Shown piece after piece: positions 35,634-45,413 of a DNA stretch of 64,000 nucleotides. Every line of letters starts with the position of its first letter. The stretch's first letter is position 1. The translations under genes and the position numbers were made by a program. The stretch is from Letharia columbiana (Eukaryota; Ascomycota; Lecanoromycetes; Lecanorales; Parmeliaceae). The notes under the pieces are model-generated. The model had not been told where the DNA came from, did not search any database, and saw only the letters and a program-made list of their open reading frames with translations. The stretch covers positions 248,001-312,000 of the forward strand of contig NW_023501043.1 in assembly GCF_014066305.1 (NCBI RefSeq), in the 5' to 3' direction.

Positions 35634-35852
35634 TCAACTACAAGCGTTCTTGCCATTCCCATAAACGATGTGGCAATCCCACCAGGTCACAAAGTCGTTG
35701 AGCCAACTGCGCCTCAGGACCGTTCTGTCGGAAGAGGCGAGCGCTGTCGAAGTCGAGGCATGAGCTTCGAGTGCTGTGCGCGAGGTGGGGCCAAGCGGAG
35801 TGGCGGTTGCGAGGGCGAGGAGGGCGAGGGGAAGGAAGGAGGTCAGGCGCAT
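35634..35852 (-). CDS. Small secreted protein, 72 aa
   Basis: The ATG at 35852 opens a clean signal peptide (MRLTSFLPLALLALATA, cleavage about residue 18). The mature peptide is about 54 residues with two Cys, one in WWDCHIV and one in GKNACS just before the stop. The pair could form one disulfide. The size and layout fit small secreted effector-like or antimicrobial-like peptides, but there is no recognised family. Being short, it could be a chance frame; the well-formed signal peptide is the main support. Confidence 0.5.
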   Translation of the reverse strand: MRLTSFLPLALLALATATPLGPTSRTALEAHASTSTALASSDRTVLRRSWLNDFVTWWDCHIVYGNGKNACS

Positions 35853-36594
35853 GGTTGGTTGGTTTGTGGTTTGGTTGGTTGAGGGGGGGGGGGGGCTGGT
35901 TGTACGCTGTGTGGTGGTGATGGATGTTTGTTTTCGAAGAGTGCGGTAGCGGGAGTGCAGGAACGGGGGTTTGACAACGAGAAGGGAAGAATGGACGGAA
36001 CAACTGTCTGCGGATTCTTCATGGCAGAATAAGAATTGTGCGTTAATGCATAGATAATGATTGTTCGACGTTGCTATCGGTTTGTCAGGATTGTAACAAT
36101 GATGTTTGAGAATGAAGAGAAAGTTATAGCCAATCGACTCCCATTAGTGAATAAAGACTGCTACGGTTATTGTTTTGTACGGGGCATGGAGCGCCTAGGC
36201 TGAGGCTCTGTTTCAGATAACAGCGTTTCTTTAACCTCTACTTTAGCTGTCAACAGAGGAATCAATAGAGCCCGCGGGACCAACCCACGCCATTAGCATC
36301 CGCGGCTTTGTTCGACATCACATTCAGTACCATTATGGAAACAAGGGGCGGAAGTGGTTTCGGGCTATTCAAGACCGGACTAGACGTCAATCTTAGACAA
36401 GGAACAATGCAACCGTCGTTGCATGAATTCAGCGCGTTCATCCGATACAATGAGCTAGCGGTTGCGCCTCGAATGTACAATGGGCTAGAATAGCGAAAGA
36501 GATGAAAAATGGGTTGGGTATTGATGTGGGGTCGATCTTCAATATAAGAGGTCTTGGTGAGGGAAGCTGCGATGGCTTCACAGAAGAAGGTATG
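35853..36594. other. Intergenic, includes G-tract
   Basis: No supported gene. A run of about 14 G residues lies at about 35883-35896 in the upstream region of the small secreted-protein gene. Confidence 0.35.
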
Positions 36595-36948
36595 CTACTT
36601 GGAGAGGAGGGCACCTGGTGTGGAAAAGGGAAATGGATCAAGGGGAAGTGAGGTTGGGAGTGTGCGAAGCTTGTGCGTAATACTTGAGACGTAGGTTGCG
36701 AGATAAGTGACAAGGATGGAGAGAAGAATATTTTGAAATGCAATTGACACGATGAGCTTGATCCCACAATTGGTCCTGGTCTTTTTGGCCAAATACCGAT
36801 ACCGATTAAGGGTACTCAGAGTTAATGCAGATGTGAGAACGGCATAGTGTGTGAGAAGGAATAGGAGAGGCAGGAAAAAGTAGAGTGGTAGAATTGAAAT
36901 TATGCTTTTGCTGAAGACAGTATTGACCCAGTGAAAGCGGTTGTCCAT
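36595..36948 (-). CDS. Small multi-pass membrane protein, 117 aa (possible)
   Basis: The frame begins MDNRFHWVNTVFSKS and holds two or three hydrophobic helices: residues about 15-45 (IISILPLYFFLPLLFLLTHY), then after a basic NRYRYLAKKTR loop, residues about 63-90 (IVSIAFQNILLSILVTYLA). The hydrophobic pattern with a basic loop is gene-like. There is no recognised family, the frame may be only one exon of a larger gene, and AT-leaning DNA gives hydrophobic frames by chance. Confidence 0.35.
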   Translation of the reverse strand: MDNRFHWVNTVFSKSIISILPLYFFLPLLFLLTHYAVLTSALTLSTLNRYRYLAKKTRTNCGIKLIVSIAFQNILLSILVTYLATYVSSITHKLRTLPTSLPLDPFPFSTPGALLSK

Positions 36949-37241
36949 TGGTTATGTTCCGCTGGTGGAAGCCTTCCCTTGAGACACCGCTCAACTCGGT
37001 CCGAGAACTTCTTGACGCAGCATGACGCAGCTCTTTTGCGGCTCCTAGCTTTCCAATGAGCACCCTACAGTCTGTTCCTCCTGCAACGGTTACACGCTAA
37101 GATTCGACACTGCCGGCACTCGAAAATGTACTGCGGAAGGTGATGATAGCACTCTTCACATTGGTGGGGTCCGGATGTATAGCGCCAACCGTCGTGTGCG
37201 CAATTGTGGCGTTCTCGCAGGTGGGCAACAGCTCGATCGCC

Positions 37242-38507
37242 TTATCGCTCTCTAGCTACCCCGACTTGAGGTTGGCCGCGAGCGACGACTTGGTTCGCTC
37301 TGGCCAAGAGCCGATCTTCGTGCCACTGGTCACATGGACAGGTCTTCCAGCGCTCCCCGCAGGTGTAGCTGTTAAGATCAATAAGCTAAAAAGAGACAGG
37401 GGAAGGAGGTGAGGTACCAGAACTGGGCTTTGCAAGGACAGCTGGAATTGAAGTTAGTGTCTGTTGGACAGCCATCTTCCACAGGAGGACGTACACCATG
37501 TGATTACATCCGACGTCAAGCTCAACGAGTCAGTGACAATTATAGCATCGTTGCCAACCATTTTCCCGTGCCGTCTCAAGCACTTGTTGAATTGCAAGGT
37601 CCTCAGGGCAATCACCATCATGAGCGTTGTTCTTGCAGATGGTGCAAGTCTGTGTGCCGCATTCTCTGCACATCGCTTGCTCGCCGCTGATGTTAGCTCC
37701 AGCGATGAACGATGAGCACGCTGGCCGGGAACAGTACGTCCTATCCGAAGTCTCGAATTCAATGCTCTTCTCTTCGAAGTTTTTAACCACGGCGGAACTC
37801 AAATAGATCTTGACGGACTGCAAGGGAATCTTCTCACGGCAACATCGAGGCGGAAATAGGGTTTCGTCCGTAGCTGACAGCTCGAAAAGGGTCTGTATGC
37901 ATTCTTGGCAAAAAAAATGTCCACACGGCGTTTGGCAGACATCAAAGAGTGGTTTCGTCAAATCGCACGCGGTGCAGTGACGATAAGATGTAGTCGCGGG
38001 ATTTTGTCTTGATGCCGCCCAAGCGGATGATTCTGCGGCCACTGGACTGTCACTGCGGACCGTGTCCTCCAACACGTCACCTTCGTTTTCCCATCCGGAC
38101 TTATAGAGCGCTGCCAGCCTTGCTAAAAAACCATCATCTAAGTCATATGCTGCTGTCGATTGTTCCAAAGCTGCCGACGGAGCGTTGATTCCTGCCAATG
38201 ACTGAGCCAAAGCCCGATCCCTGGCTGCGGCGTGCTCCTCTGCGAATGACTCGTTCAGTAACGCAGCGTCACTGATAACGGCTCTCGTTAGGCTTCTGCC
38301 CATGCATCGGTCAGCTAAGATTGTGTTCCTTGTTTGTAGCTCTTGTTGATAGGTCGCAACGGCGAGGTCGGCGTCTGAGACTTCGCCATCTCTACCCTTG
38401 CCTTTATTAACACCGAGGAGCTCCTCAAGATCTCCGCTTTGTAATTGCAGAATTAATGTAGCCGTTGCGTCATCAAGTTCGAGTGAACGAGGCGCCTCGA
38501 TCTCCAT
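37242..38507 (-). pseudogene. RBR (RING-IBR-RING) E3 ubiquitin ligase with an in-frame TGA
   Basis: Three exons: 38507-37495, 37441-37418 (a 24-nt micro-exon) and 37368-37242, with GT-AG introns of 53 and 49 bp. Read through, the product is 387 codons. After a helical N-terminus, RING1 is CTACDLTKPLFDVCQTPCGHFFC...C and the IBR follows (YCSRPAC...CRECGTQTCTICKNNAHDGDCPED). The Rcat domain is assembled from all three exons: RCYNCH-stop-LVELDVGCNHMVCPC, KAQFC, then YTCGERWKTCPC. Codon 326 (37530-37532) is TGA where relatives have Arg, consistent with a CGA-to-TGA change. Coding continues perfectly on the other side and across both introns. As it stands the protein would stop inside Rcat, losing the second-RING active site. 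Alternatives are a sequencing error, stop readthrough or a recent null allele. Confidence 0.8.
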
Positions 38508-39950
38508 GAGGATATGTTGCTGTTGGAAATGTATGAAGGATTGATTGATTATGGAAGAATATGTGGGCTACTTATACCATGAGAAGCCTGTGGCAAAACC
38601 ACACTAGTCCTTGACACACCATGGTATGGCCATATGATCATTGCCACCATGAGGGGTAGCTACAACACTTTATGGTGCTGCAGCAAATTCCAATAGTTGC
38701 GTTCTTAGGTGTGAAGGTTTGGCAAACACAAAGCAAGGTCGGTGATTCTTATACTTAAGATCTTACCACTAGCGTGGTAGTGATACAATGCCTTGCGTTC
38801 CCTAAGGAATGGAGTGTACAGTAAATCCCCTTTAGGTGTTTGAACAAGTGTAGAGACAAGATCAATCTTGCGAGCCACCAGCTCGGGGCGCATTTCCAGT
38901 TGACATGATTGTAATTTTGACCGGCTTACCCACAAGGGGTGGCCGAAGGCGCTGTGTAAAACATTTTCGGGATTGGGAGGCAGAATAACTTGTGACGTTG
39001 CCGATCAAGGCTTGTGAGGAAATCCCCTGGTTCTATACTATACCAATTCGTCGGCGAGAGACGTTTCACAGTGTGTGGAAGAGATGAAGCGAGGATAGTG
39101 ACAGCGAGAATCATACCAAGTCTGCTTACCAGGCTACACGGCATCAATCTAGCGCAGTGCGAGAAGAGTTCTGCCAGAGCTGAATTGTAAGGCGGGCCTT
39201 ATTCTAGAAATACAACAGATTTTGGCATGGCATTGCAGCCAAAAGTAGCTTCTACATCCTCTTTACCTCCATGTAGCCTCTTCAACGTCCGAAACATGAC
39301 ACGGCGCAGAGAATCTGCAAGGCACTTGCCTAATAAAAATTGCGCATTATGGGCCACTCGGCTGATGCCGAGACCCGCCACTCAGGGGTACATTCCTTCG
39401 GCTCTTTAGGCTAAACCCCCCCACCAATCCAGCCCCGAGCGGCTGACTCTTCCCCCCTCTGAACGTGGCCTGTGCCGCCTCCAATCGGCCTCCTGCACAG
39501 CTAAAACATCCTTCCGATGTTTCATCGTCCAATCAGTCGTCGTAAGAGCTCCCGGTCACTATTCATGCACACCATCTTCACCTACTTTAGTCTGCCTGAC
39601 TTGCACCATCTATCCGCAAAGCTTTCTCACACCGGTCGAATCACATGGCGCATATACACTCCGCCTGTTTCAGGCACGGAAAAATCTGACGGTGCAGAGA
39701 CAGAATGAAGTTAGAGTCACGGCACATCCTGGCACAACTGGTTGAGGGGCCGAGGGGTTGGAACTGTACTTCAGGATGACTGACTGCTCTCGTTTCTCTC
39801 CCTTTTTTTCTTTCTGCTTCACGGTTTCAAGGTGCTTCTGCCGGGCAGTCATTCATTCATTCTCTTTGCGTATATACCTACTTTATTCATTCATTCATAA
39901 AATCATTCTTTGCTTCTACAGCTTATCCATTCTTTACTTCTTCCGGCAAG
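38508..39950. other. Intergenic, 1.44 kb, no supported gene
   Basis: Divergent upstream regions of the RBR gene and the secreted Cys protein gene. A pyrimidine-rich stretch with ATTCATTCATTC repeats (about 39850-39900) precedes the latter. No other feature is seen. Confidence 0.35.
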
Positions 39951-41060
39951 ATGTCACTCATTCTCATCGTTTTACTGCAATTATCACTCCTTTTGCGCAA
40001 TGTCATTTCAACCTGCTCCACTACCTCGGACGTAGAATTTACATTCTACGGCTTCCCTGATGGTCCATCTGACACCACTTCGTTCGGCTGTTCGGGTACG
40101 ACTCAAGTCGCTGATGGTACCGCAGGGGGTAAGTTTTGACCAAATTTGTCCCCCCATCCTCCCAAGGCTACACCTGTTCTTGATCTGACAGGACATTACT
40201 TTTAAGGTGACGGCTCCTACGGCAACCCCGAGACCTTCGCTACCGCCCTAAGCAACACCAACTTCGTTCCCTGCGAGATCATTTACATCCCCCTGTTGCA
40301 GAAATACTTCCAATACATGGACCACTGCGAAGAATGCAACGTATTGTACCCCGAAACCACCCGCATCGACCTCTGGATCGGGACCGACGTCAATGGCGGA
40401 CTGAAGCAAATCGCCTGTGAAGATGCATACGGACTGAAAACGGGCCAGACAATCGTCCACAACCCGCCTAGCACGTTGCAAGTCAACGGTGGCCAGCTGT
40501 GGGACAATGATAGTGGCGCTTGCAACGATGATTCTCTGGTCTTTCCGAACTACTCGATTTCCGAGGCCGATATGTGTGCTGGGGGCTCTACGTCTAGTTC
40601 TGGCGGAATACCAGCCGGTAGTCCGGCTCCGTCGAGTACTAGTCGCGCATCTGCTCCTCCCGCATCTACGCCATCTACGCCCGCTATCTCACCAAACAGC
40701 GGAGCACCAAGTATGGGATCCGGCGACACTAGCCTCGAAAAGGAGAAGCTCGACACCGTTGCTAATGTCGACACCGTCAATAAGGTTGCTGACCTTAAGG
40801 TGAACAAGCCATCACCCACAACCTTCGCTACCGTCGTCTCAGCTACCCCCAGCACATCCACATCTTCCGTACCGAGCCCGTCTGGCTCAGCGTCCGGATC
40901 ACCATCATCAACAGATTGCGGCGTCACAGCCGAATGGCCGACTGCGTGGCTGGGTCACTGCGTCGGTACTCCGTGTCACGATTTCAACGACTGTTCCGGC
41001 GAATTGATCTGTCAGGGCTGGCCTAAACCTGTCTGCACGAATCCGGCGAATGGGAACTAA
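39951..41060 (+). CDS. Secreted Cys-rich protein, double-psi barrel-like with C-terminal Cys module, 343 aa
   Basis: Exons 39951-40128 and 40207-41060 with a 78-bp GT-AG intron; the join gives GTAGG|DGSYGNPETFATAL. A signal peptide covers residues about 1-21. The first domain (residues about 22-165) has the pattern VEFTFYGFPDG...FGC, FVPCEIIYIPLLQKYF, DHCEEC, IDLWIGTDVNGG and CEDAYGL. I associate this with secreted fungal proteins of RlpA-like/expansin-like double-psi barrel type. A long Ser/Pro/Thr linker, likely O-glycosylated, then leads to a C-terminal six-Cys module (DCGVTAEWPTAWLGHC, TPCHDFNDCSGELIC, VCTNP) that may bind a wall polymer. No catalytic claim can be made. It could act in the cell wall or at a host surface. 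Confidence 0.75.
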
Positions 41061-41972
41061 GGGCTCTCTTCGCCTGAAGGGATGAGTAAATGGCTCATTG
41101 GTTGTGACTGGATTTCACTTTCACAGACGGTTTCGCTTGATGCGAAGCTTTTGGGGTCGATAGATAGATAGAGAGGTAGATAGGCACAAACAAAGTTCTA
41201 AAGACTCGAGAGGCTGTGAGAATTGATCCGCCGATTCTCATCTAGCGAATTAGATCGCTCCGATTCCCATCACCGAAGCTTCCCCAAAATTTCCCCTTCC
41301 CCCTTCCCCCCTCCCTTTTCTAATCCGAGATCCAAAGTGTACACACAGCGTTCTCCGTCCTTTACCGCGCCCATCAACGATACAATCCTCCATTCCTTTC
41401 AGAGCACCATCCAATCGACCTTCGAGCCCGCCACGATCCACGCTCGAAGCGGCATCATGGTGATACTCTGTGTCTTTCCGAACGCCATCGGTGGCTTTGG
41501 ATGGACGGACGGCTCGCTTCTAGAATTTATTATTGTACAAATTCACTTGGTGAAAGTCTCACGGCGCCGTGGGTAGGGTCTTTGCCGGCCCAAAATGGGG
41601 GTTTCTGGGGCATGAAACCTGCTTGGCAAATGGTAACGACGGCGATGGCGAGGTCTTGGGTAGGCGTATTGAGGGGATAAGGACACCATGGTAAGCGCAG
41701 GTCTTGGCGATTTAGTAGAGTAAGCAAATTGTGGCAAAACTACTTTAGGGCTCAACGACGGGAGATGAGCCGGCGCTTGTTTGGCAACTCATCGTCATCA
41801 CCATCCTGTCGGGATCCTGTCGGGATGCCATGTCATTGCCAACTACCGCGACCAGGACAGGCTTAGGTCCCGCCATGTATGCACAAAATCCCCCCAGAAA
41901 GCATGGGCATCAAGCACCTCATCTGGCAGATCTCTCTGCACAAACAACAACGAGCTCCGCCAGTCCGCCGCC
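41061..41972. other. Intergenic, upstream of the oxalate decarboxylase gene
   Basis: About 900 bp with no supported gene. A (GATA)n-like stretch, TAGATAGATAGA, lies at about 41160-41171. A tandem 13-mer, TGTCGGGATCC/G, occurs at about 41807-41828. Confidence 0.35.
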
Positions 41973-43334
41973 ATGACTCTCAAAACTAACGATCCCTACT
42001 CCCCTTCAGCCCGTGATCCCTACGACAGTGCTATCGACAGCGTGGGACGCAAATTACAACCAGTACCCTACCGCAATGGCGCTGGTTCCGATGTCCTCGG
42101 GCCTCGCAATTACGCTCGAGAACGCCAGGCTCCGGATATGGTCAGGCCGCCGGCAACCGACAGTGGTACCATGTCCAATATGAAATGGAGCTTTGCCGAT
42201 TCCCATACACGTATTGAGGATGGAGGCTGGGCAAGGCAGACAACGATCAGAGAGCTGCCTACGAGTAAGGAGCTGGCTGGAGTGAACATGAGGTTGGAAG
42301 AGGGTGCTATTAGGGAGCTACACTGGCACAAAGAGGTATGGAATGACTACGCGCCAGACGAGCTACTTGCTAATGCGACTGTGTGCCAGGCAGAATGGGC
42401 ATACGTACTCGAAGGCAAGGTACGAGTTACAGCACTGGACACTGAAGGAGGCAACTACATTGGCGACGTCGAGAAGGGAGACCTGTGGTACTTTCCTGCC
42501 GGACATCCACACTCGCTCCAAGGCATTGGTCCCGGTGGCTGCGAGTTCCTCCTGATCTTCGACGACGGCAACTTCAGCGAAGACTCTACCTTCCTACTGT
42601 CAGATTGGGTTGGCAGGTTACCCTCACGGAACAAAGAAACATAGTCAAACAGCAGCTAACCCCTAACAGCGCACACCCCTCAATCAGTTCTTGCCAAAAA
42701 CTTCCGTCTGCACCCCAGCATCTTTGACCACGTCCCCTCATCCGAGCGCTATATCTTCGAGGGATCTGTTCCTGGGCCAATTGACAAGGAGAATCCTATC
42801 GGTGTTAAGAAATCTCGCCACCGCTTTACGCACAAAATGCTAGCACAAGAACCGCTCAAGGCACCAGGAGGCCAAGTCCGCATCACCGACACCAGCAATT
42901 TCCCTATCAGCAAGACCGTTGCCGCCGCACATGTCACAGTGGAGCCACACGGCATCCGCGAGATGCACTGGCACCCAAACGCCGACGAGTGGTCTTTCTT
43001 CATCCGTGGCCGAGCTCGAGTCACTGTCTTCGCCTCATCCAACACTGCGCGTACTTTTGACTACATGCCCGGAGACGTGGGCATTGTACCTAAGAGCATG
43101 GGCCACTATGTGGAGAACATTGGCGATGAGGAGCTGGAGTTCCTAGAGATCTTCAAGGCACCGAAGTTCGAGGATTTCAGTCTGGAACAATGGCTGGCGG
43201 CTACGCCTAAGAGGAATGTGGCGGAGCATTTGTTCCAGGGTCATGAGAAGGCCGGAAGGAAGTTCGTGGAAGAGCTGGAGCTGAAGAAGATGCCTGTGAA
43301 GCCGGCACCAAAGCGTGCAAGCAGTGTGCCGTAA
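41973..43334 (+). CDS. Oxalate decarboxylase (bicupin, OxdC family)
   Basis: A bicupin that decarboxylates oxalate to formate and CO2 using Mn. Three exons: 41973-42335, 42390-42612 and 42670-43334, giving 416 aa. The first intron is 54 bp, a multiple of three with no stop, so it can be misread as coding; removing it gives the expected HWHKEAEWAYVLEG. The second intron (57 bp) has a GC donor (GCAGGT...AACAG) and restores DWV|AHTPQSVLAKNF. Cupin 1 ligands are His117, His119, the Glu of KEAEW and the His of PAGHPH. Cupin 2 has HWHPNADEW (His295, His297) and MGHYVENIG. The lid over site 1 reads SEDST (residues 184-188), where Bacillus OxdC has SENST. Retention of the Glu argues for decarboxylase rather than oxidase activity. 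There is no signal peptide, so it is probably intracellular. The start has a strong CCGCCATG context. Confidence 0.93.
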
Positions 43335-44156
43335 GCGGCCACACACTCCATAGGTAGCTTGCTCCTTAACGGCTGCTCGCCAGACAAAGTCCAATAATAA
43401 CTCGCTCACATACCGGCGCTTTTGTCTCAAGTCTAGTCGACAGTGCTCCAAAGATTCGTTCCTTCATGGTGTTTAGTAGTGTTCTCCTCCTAAGCACATG
43501 ATCGCTACTGTCCTTGATATCTTCGTCAGATCCGTTTGGTCTGTGGACTCATAAATAGGGCGGGTAATCCTGTATTTGTTTTCCAGCCGAGACGTGTGAG
43601 ATCCAACCATGATCGAATCCCTCCCTCTACTGTTACATCATAATTTTCCATCCTTCGAACATCTTCCTCATTCCTCAAGTCTCATGTCGCACGCTCATAG
43701 TCGCCACGTTGAAAGTGGGGGTTGGTGACTCTGAGAATCTTGTTACCGTAGCATCTTCCCGACATCGCCGTCGATCAAGAACATTAAGAATCTATAGGGC
43801 TGGAATGTATTGATAGGATAGGGCTGGGGTTCATCTCCAACTCGACCTGCATGTAAGCCTTCAAAACGGCTTTTTAATCGGTCAATCTTATCTGATAGAC
43901 CCATCTAGGTTTAGCGTAATATTAAAGCCTGCTGCGGAAGCAGAAAATAAGAAGCACCGCAACACCCTTAATATTGTACCAGCGCCATTAGGAATCGAAC
44001 CTAATACGAACTAAATACCCCTAACAACAGAAGTCATCTACATCCCATCACAAACTTGATCGTTTGGACTCGGGTGCTTTCAGAAAGCCGGGTCGTTTTT
44101 TGTAGTCCTATACGCCCTACTTGCTCATTACACCATCACTGGCCCCAGAATTCCAT
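43335..44156. other. Intergenic, no supported gene
   Basis: About 820 bp. A tRNA-like T-arm sequence at about 43990-44005 was considered and rejected. Otherwise featureless. Confidence 0.35.
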
Positions 44157-45413
44157 TCAAAAGGGAGGCATGACCGATCCCACTTTCCGCCAGCACTCTG
44201 CGTTAGTGGCTTGCCATGCCCTTTCATACTCCTCAAAGCCCGCGGGATCAGCAACGTGATTAATCCAAGCACGATCAGTACAACTCTGAATACCCCGGAT
44301 CTTCCTCATTATGTCCCTCATTATGACGAGTTGCAGTGTCTCCGCACCGTAACTCTCGGGTTTTATGCAGAATTGTATATCGGTGCCACAAAACTTGCAC
44401 TCGCCTCTTGGTAATGGGGTTAATGGCGATTGTGATGCGCACGTCAAACACCGACAGGTAGGAGTAGGATTTGGTCTGTTCCATATCGATCGAAGCTTTT
44501 GACAATCTTGAGAATAAATACTTGCTACATATGCATCATTGAGGCGCAAATGCGGGCAGATTGGTGCGTTGAGTGGACGGAGAGCCTCCCTCACTTCTTC
44601 GTTTGATGGTGTGCCGTTGCGGGTTACCCGTATGATCGGCCACGATGTCGTGTATCCAGGGAGTACATGAACCGGATTGCTTCCGCATCTGTGGCTTTCG
44701 TGAACTTCCCTAAGGGTTTGCGCTTGGCCATAATCGAGAATCTGATGTGGACAAATCCACAAGAATCCAGCGCTGCCTAGGCAGCGACGCTTGGCGCTGG
44801 GCTGTGCGAGGGATGATACTGAGAACAGCGAGCAGTCGTGCGTATCCGCGCACCCACTGCAAATCGCTTTTGATGAACGAACCCGTCCGTCGCGATCTAG
44901 CATACAAAGCAACTTCAAACGCTCTGACAGATAAAGTTGGGTACGCGACTTGGACATGGCTTCCGAGAAGTGCGTGTTTTGCTTGTTACATATGCTCTCC
45001 AGATTCAGGAGGGGGATCGCGATCCGCTGTGTCTTCCAATTACTAGTTGAAGGGAGATGCAGAGCTGATGGCGGCGTCTCCAACATGAACAAGTCAAAAG
45101 ACACGAGGCTGCTTGGCGGCAAGTACGCTGAGACGCCGAGAATGATCTCAGTGGGTAGATCGAGCAGGGTCTTCCGGACGGGTTCGATAGAGAACCCTCT
45201 ACTCGTGCGAAAAGCTTTCGAGATGGCCTGGCCGATGCGCTGGGCGTAAGCTTTCCTGCACGGCAATGTGATGATTCTTTCACTTCTGGGTGGTCCAGGT
45301 GGTCTGGATTGGTACTGAGTTTCGTGTTCATGAAAGGTAACCAAAGCGCTTAGGCTCTGAGTATCTTTGACAGCGGCTCGAGTCTTCTTGAGAGCCGACC
45401 ATCTTTGCCCCAT
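44157..45413 (-). CDS. F-box-like protein with Cys pairs, 418 aa
   Basis: A single-exon frame from the ATG at 45413. Residues about 83-110 (LLDLPTEIILGVSAYLPPSS) match the F-box-like opening LxxLPxEIxxxIxxYL used by fungal SCF adaptor families. The rest has several Cys pairs (ICSGCADTHDC, CRCLTC, CKFCG) and no known substrate-binding repeat such as WD40 or LRR. Proteins of this plan are numerous in ascomycetes and often lineage-specific. The C-terminal segment (ARAWQAT-like ERAWQATNAECWRKVG) is helical. The likely role is recruitment of unknown targets to a ubiquitin ligase. The frame is intact, unlike several neighbours to the right. Confidence 0.65.
   Translation of the reverse strand: MGQRWSALKKTRAAVKDTQSLSALVTFHEHETQYQSRPPGPPRSERIITLPCRKAYAQRIGQAISKAFRTSRGFSIEPVRKTLLDLPTEIILGVSAYLPPSSLVSFDLFMLETPPSALHLPSTSNWKTQRIAIPLLNLESICNKQNTHFSEAMSKSRTQLYLSERLKLLCMLDRDGRVRSSKAICSGCADTHDCSLFSVSSLAQPSAKRRCLGSAGFLWICPHQILDYGQAQTLREVHESHRCGSNPVHVLPGYTTSWPIIRVTRNGTPSNEEVREALRPLNAPICPHLRLNDAYVASIYSQDCQKLRSIWNRPNPTPTCRCLTCASQSPLTPLPRGECKFCGTDIQFCIKPESYGAETLQLVIMRDIMRKIRGIQSCTDRAWINHVADPAGFEEYERAWQATNAECWRKVGSVMPPF

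Noticed and set aside
43981..44040. Possible tRNA on the minus strand (TTAGG-TTCGATT-CCTAA T-arm-like sequence)
   Set aside because: The T-arm is followed by TGGCGCT, but no complementary 5' acceptor strand, D-arm or anticodon arm can be placed in the preceding 70 bases.
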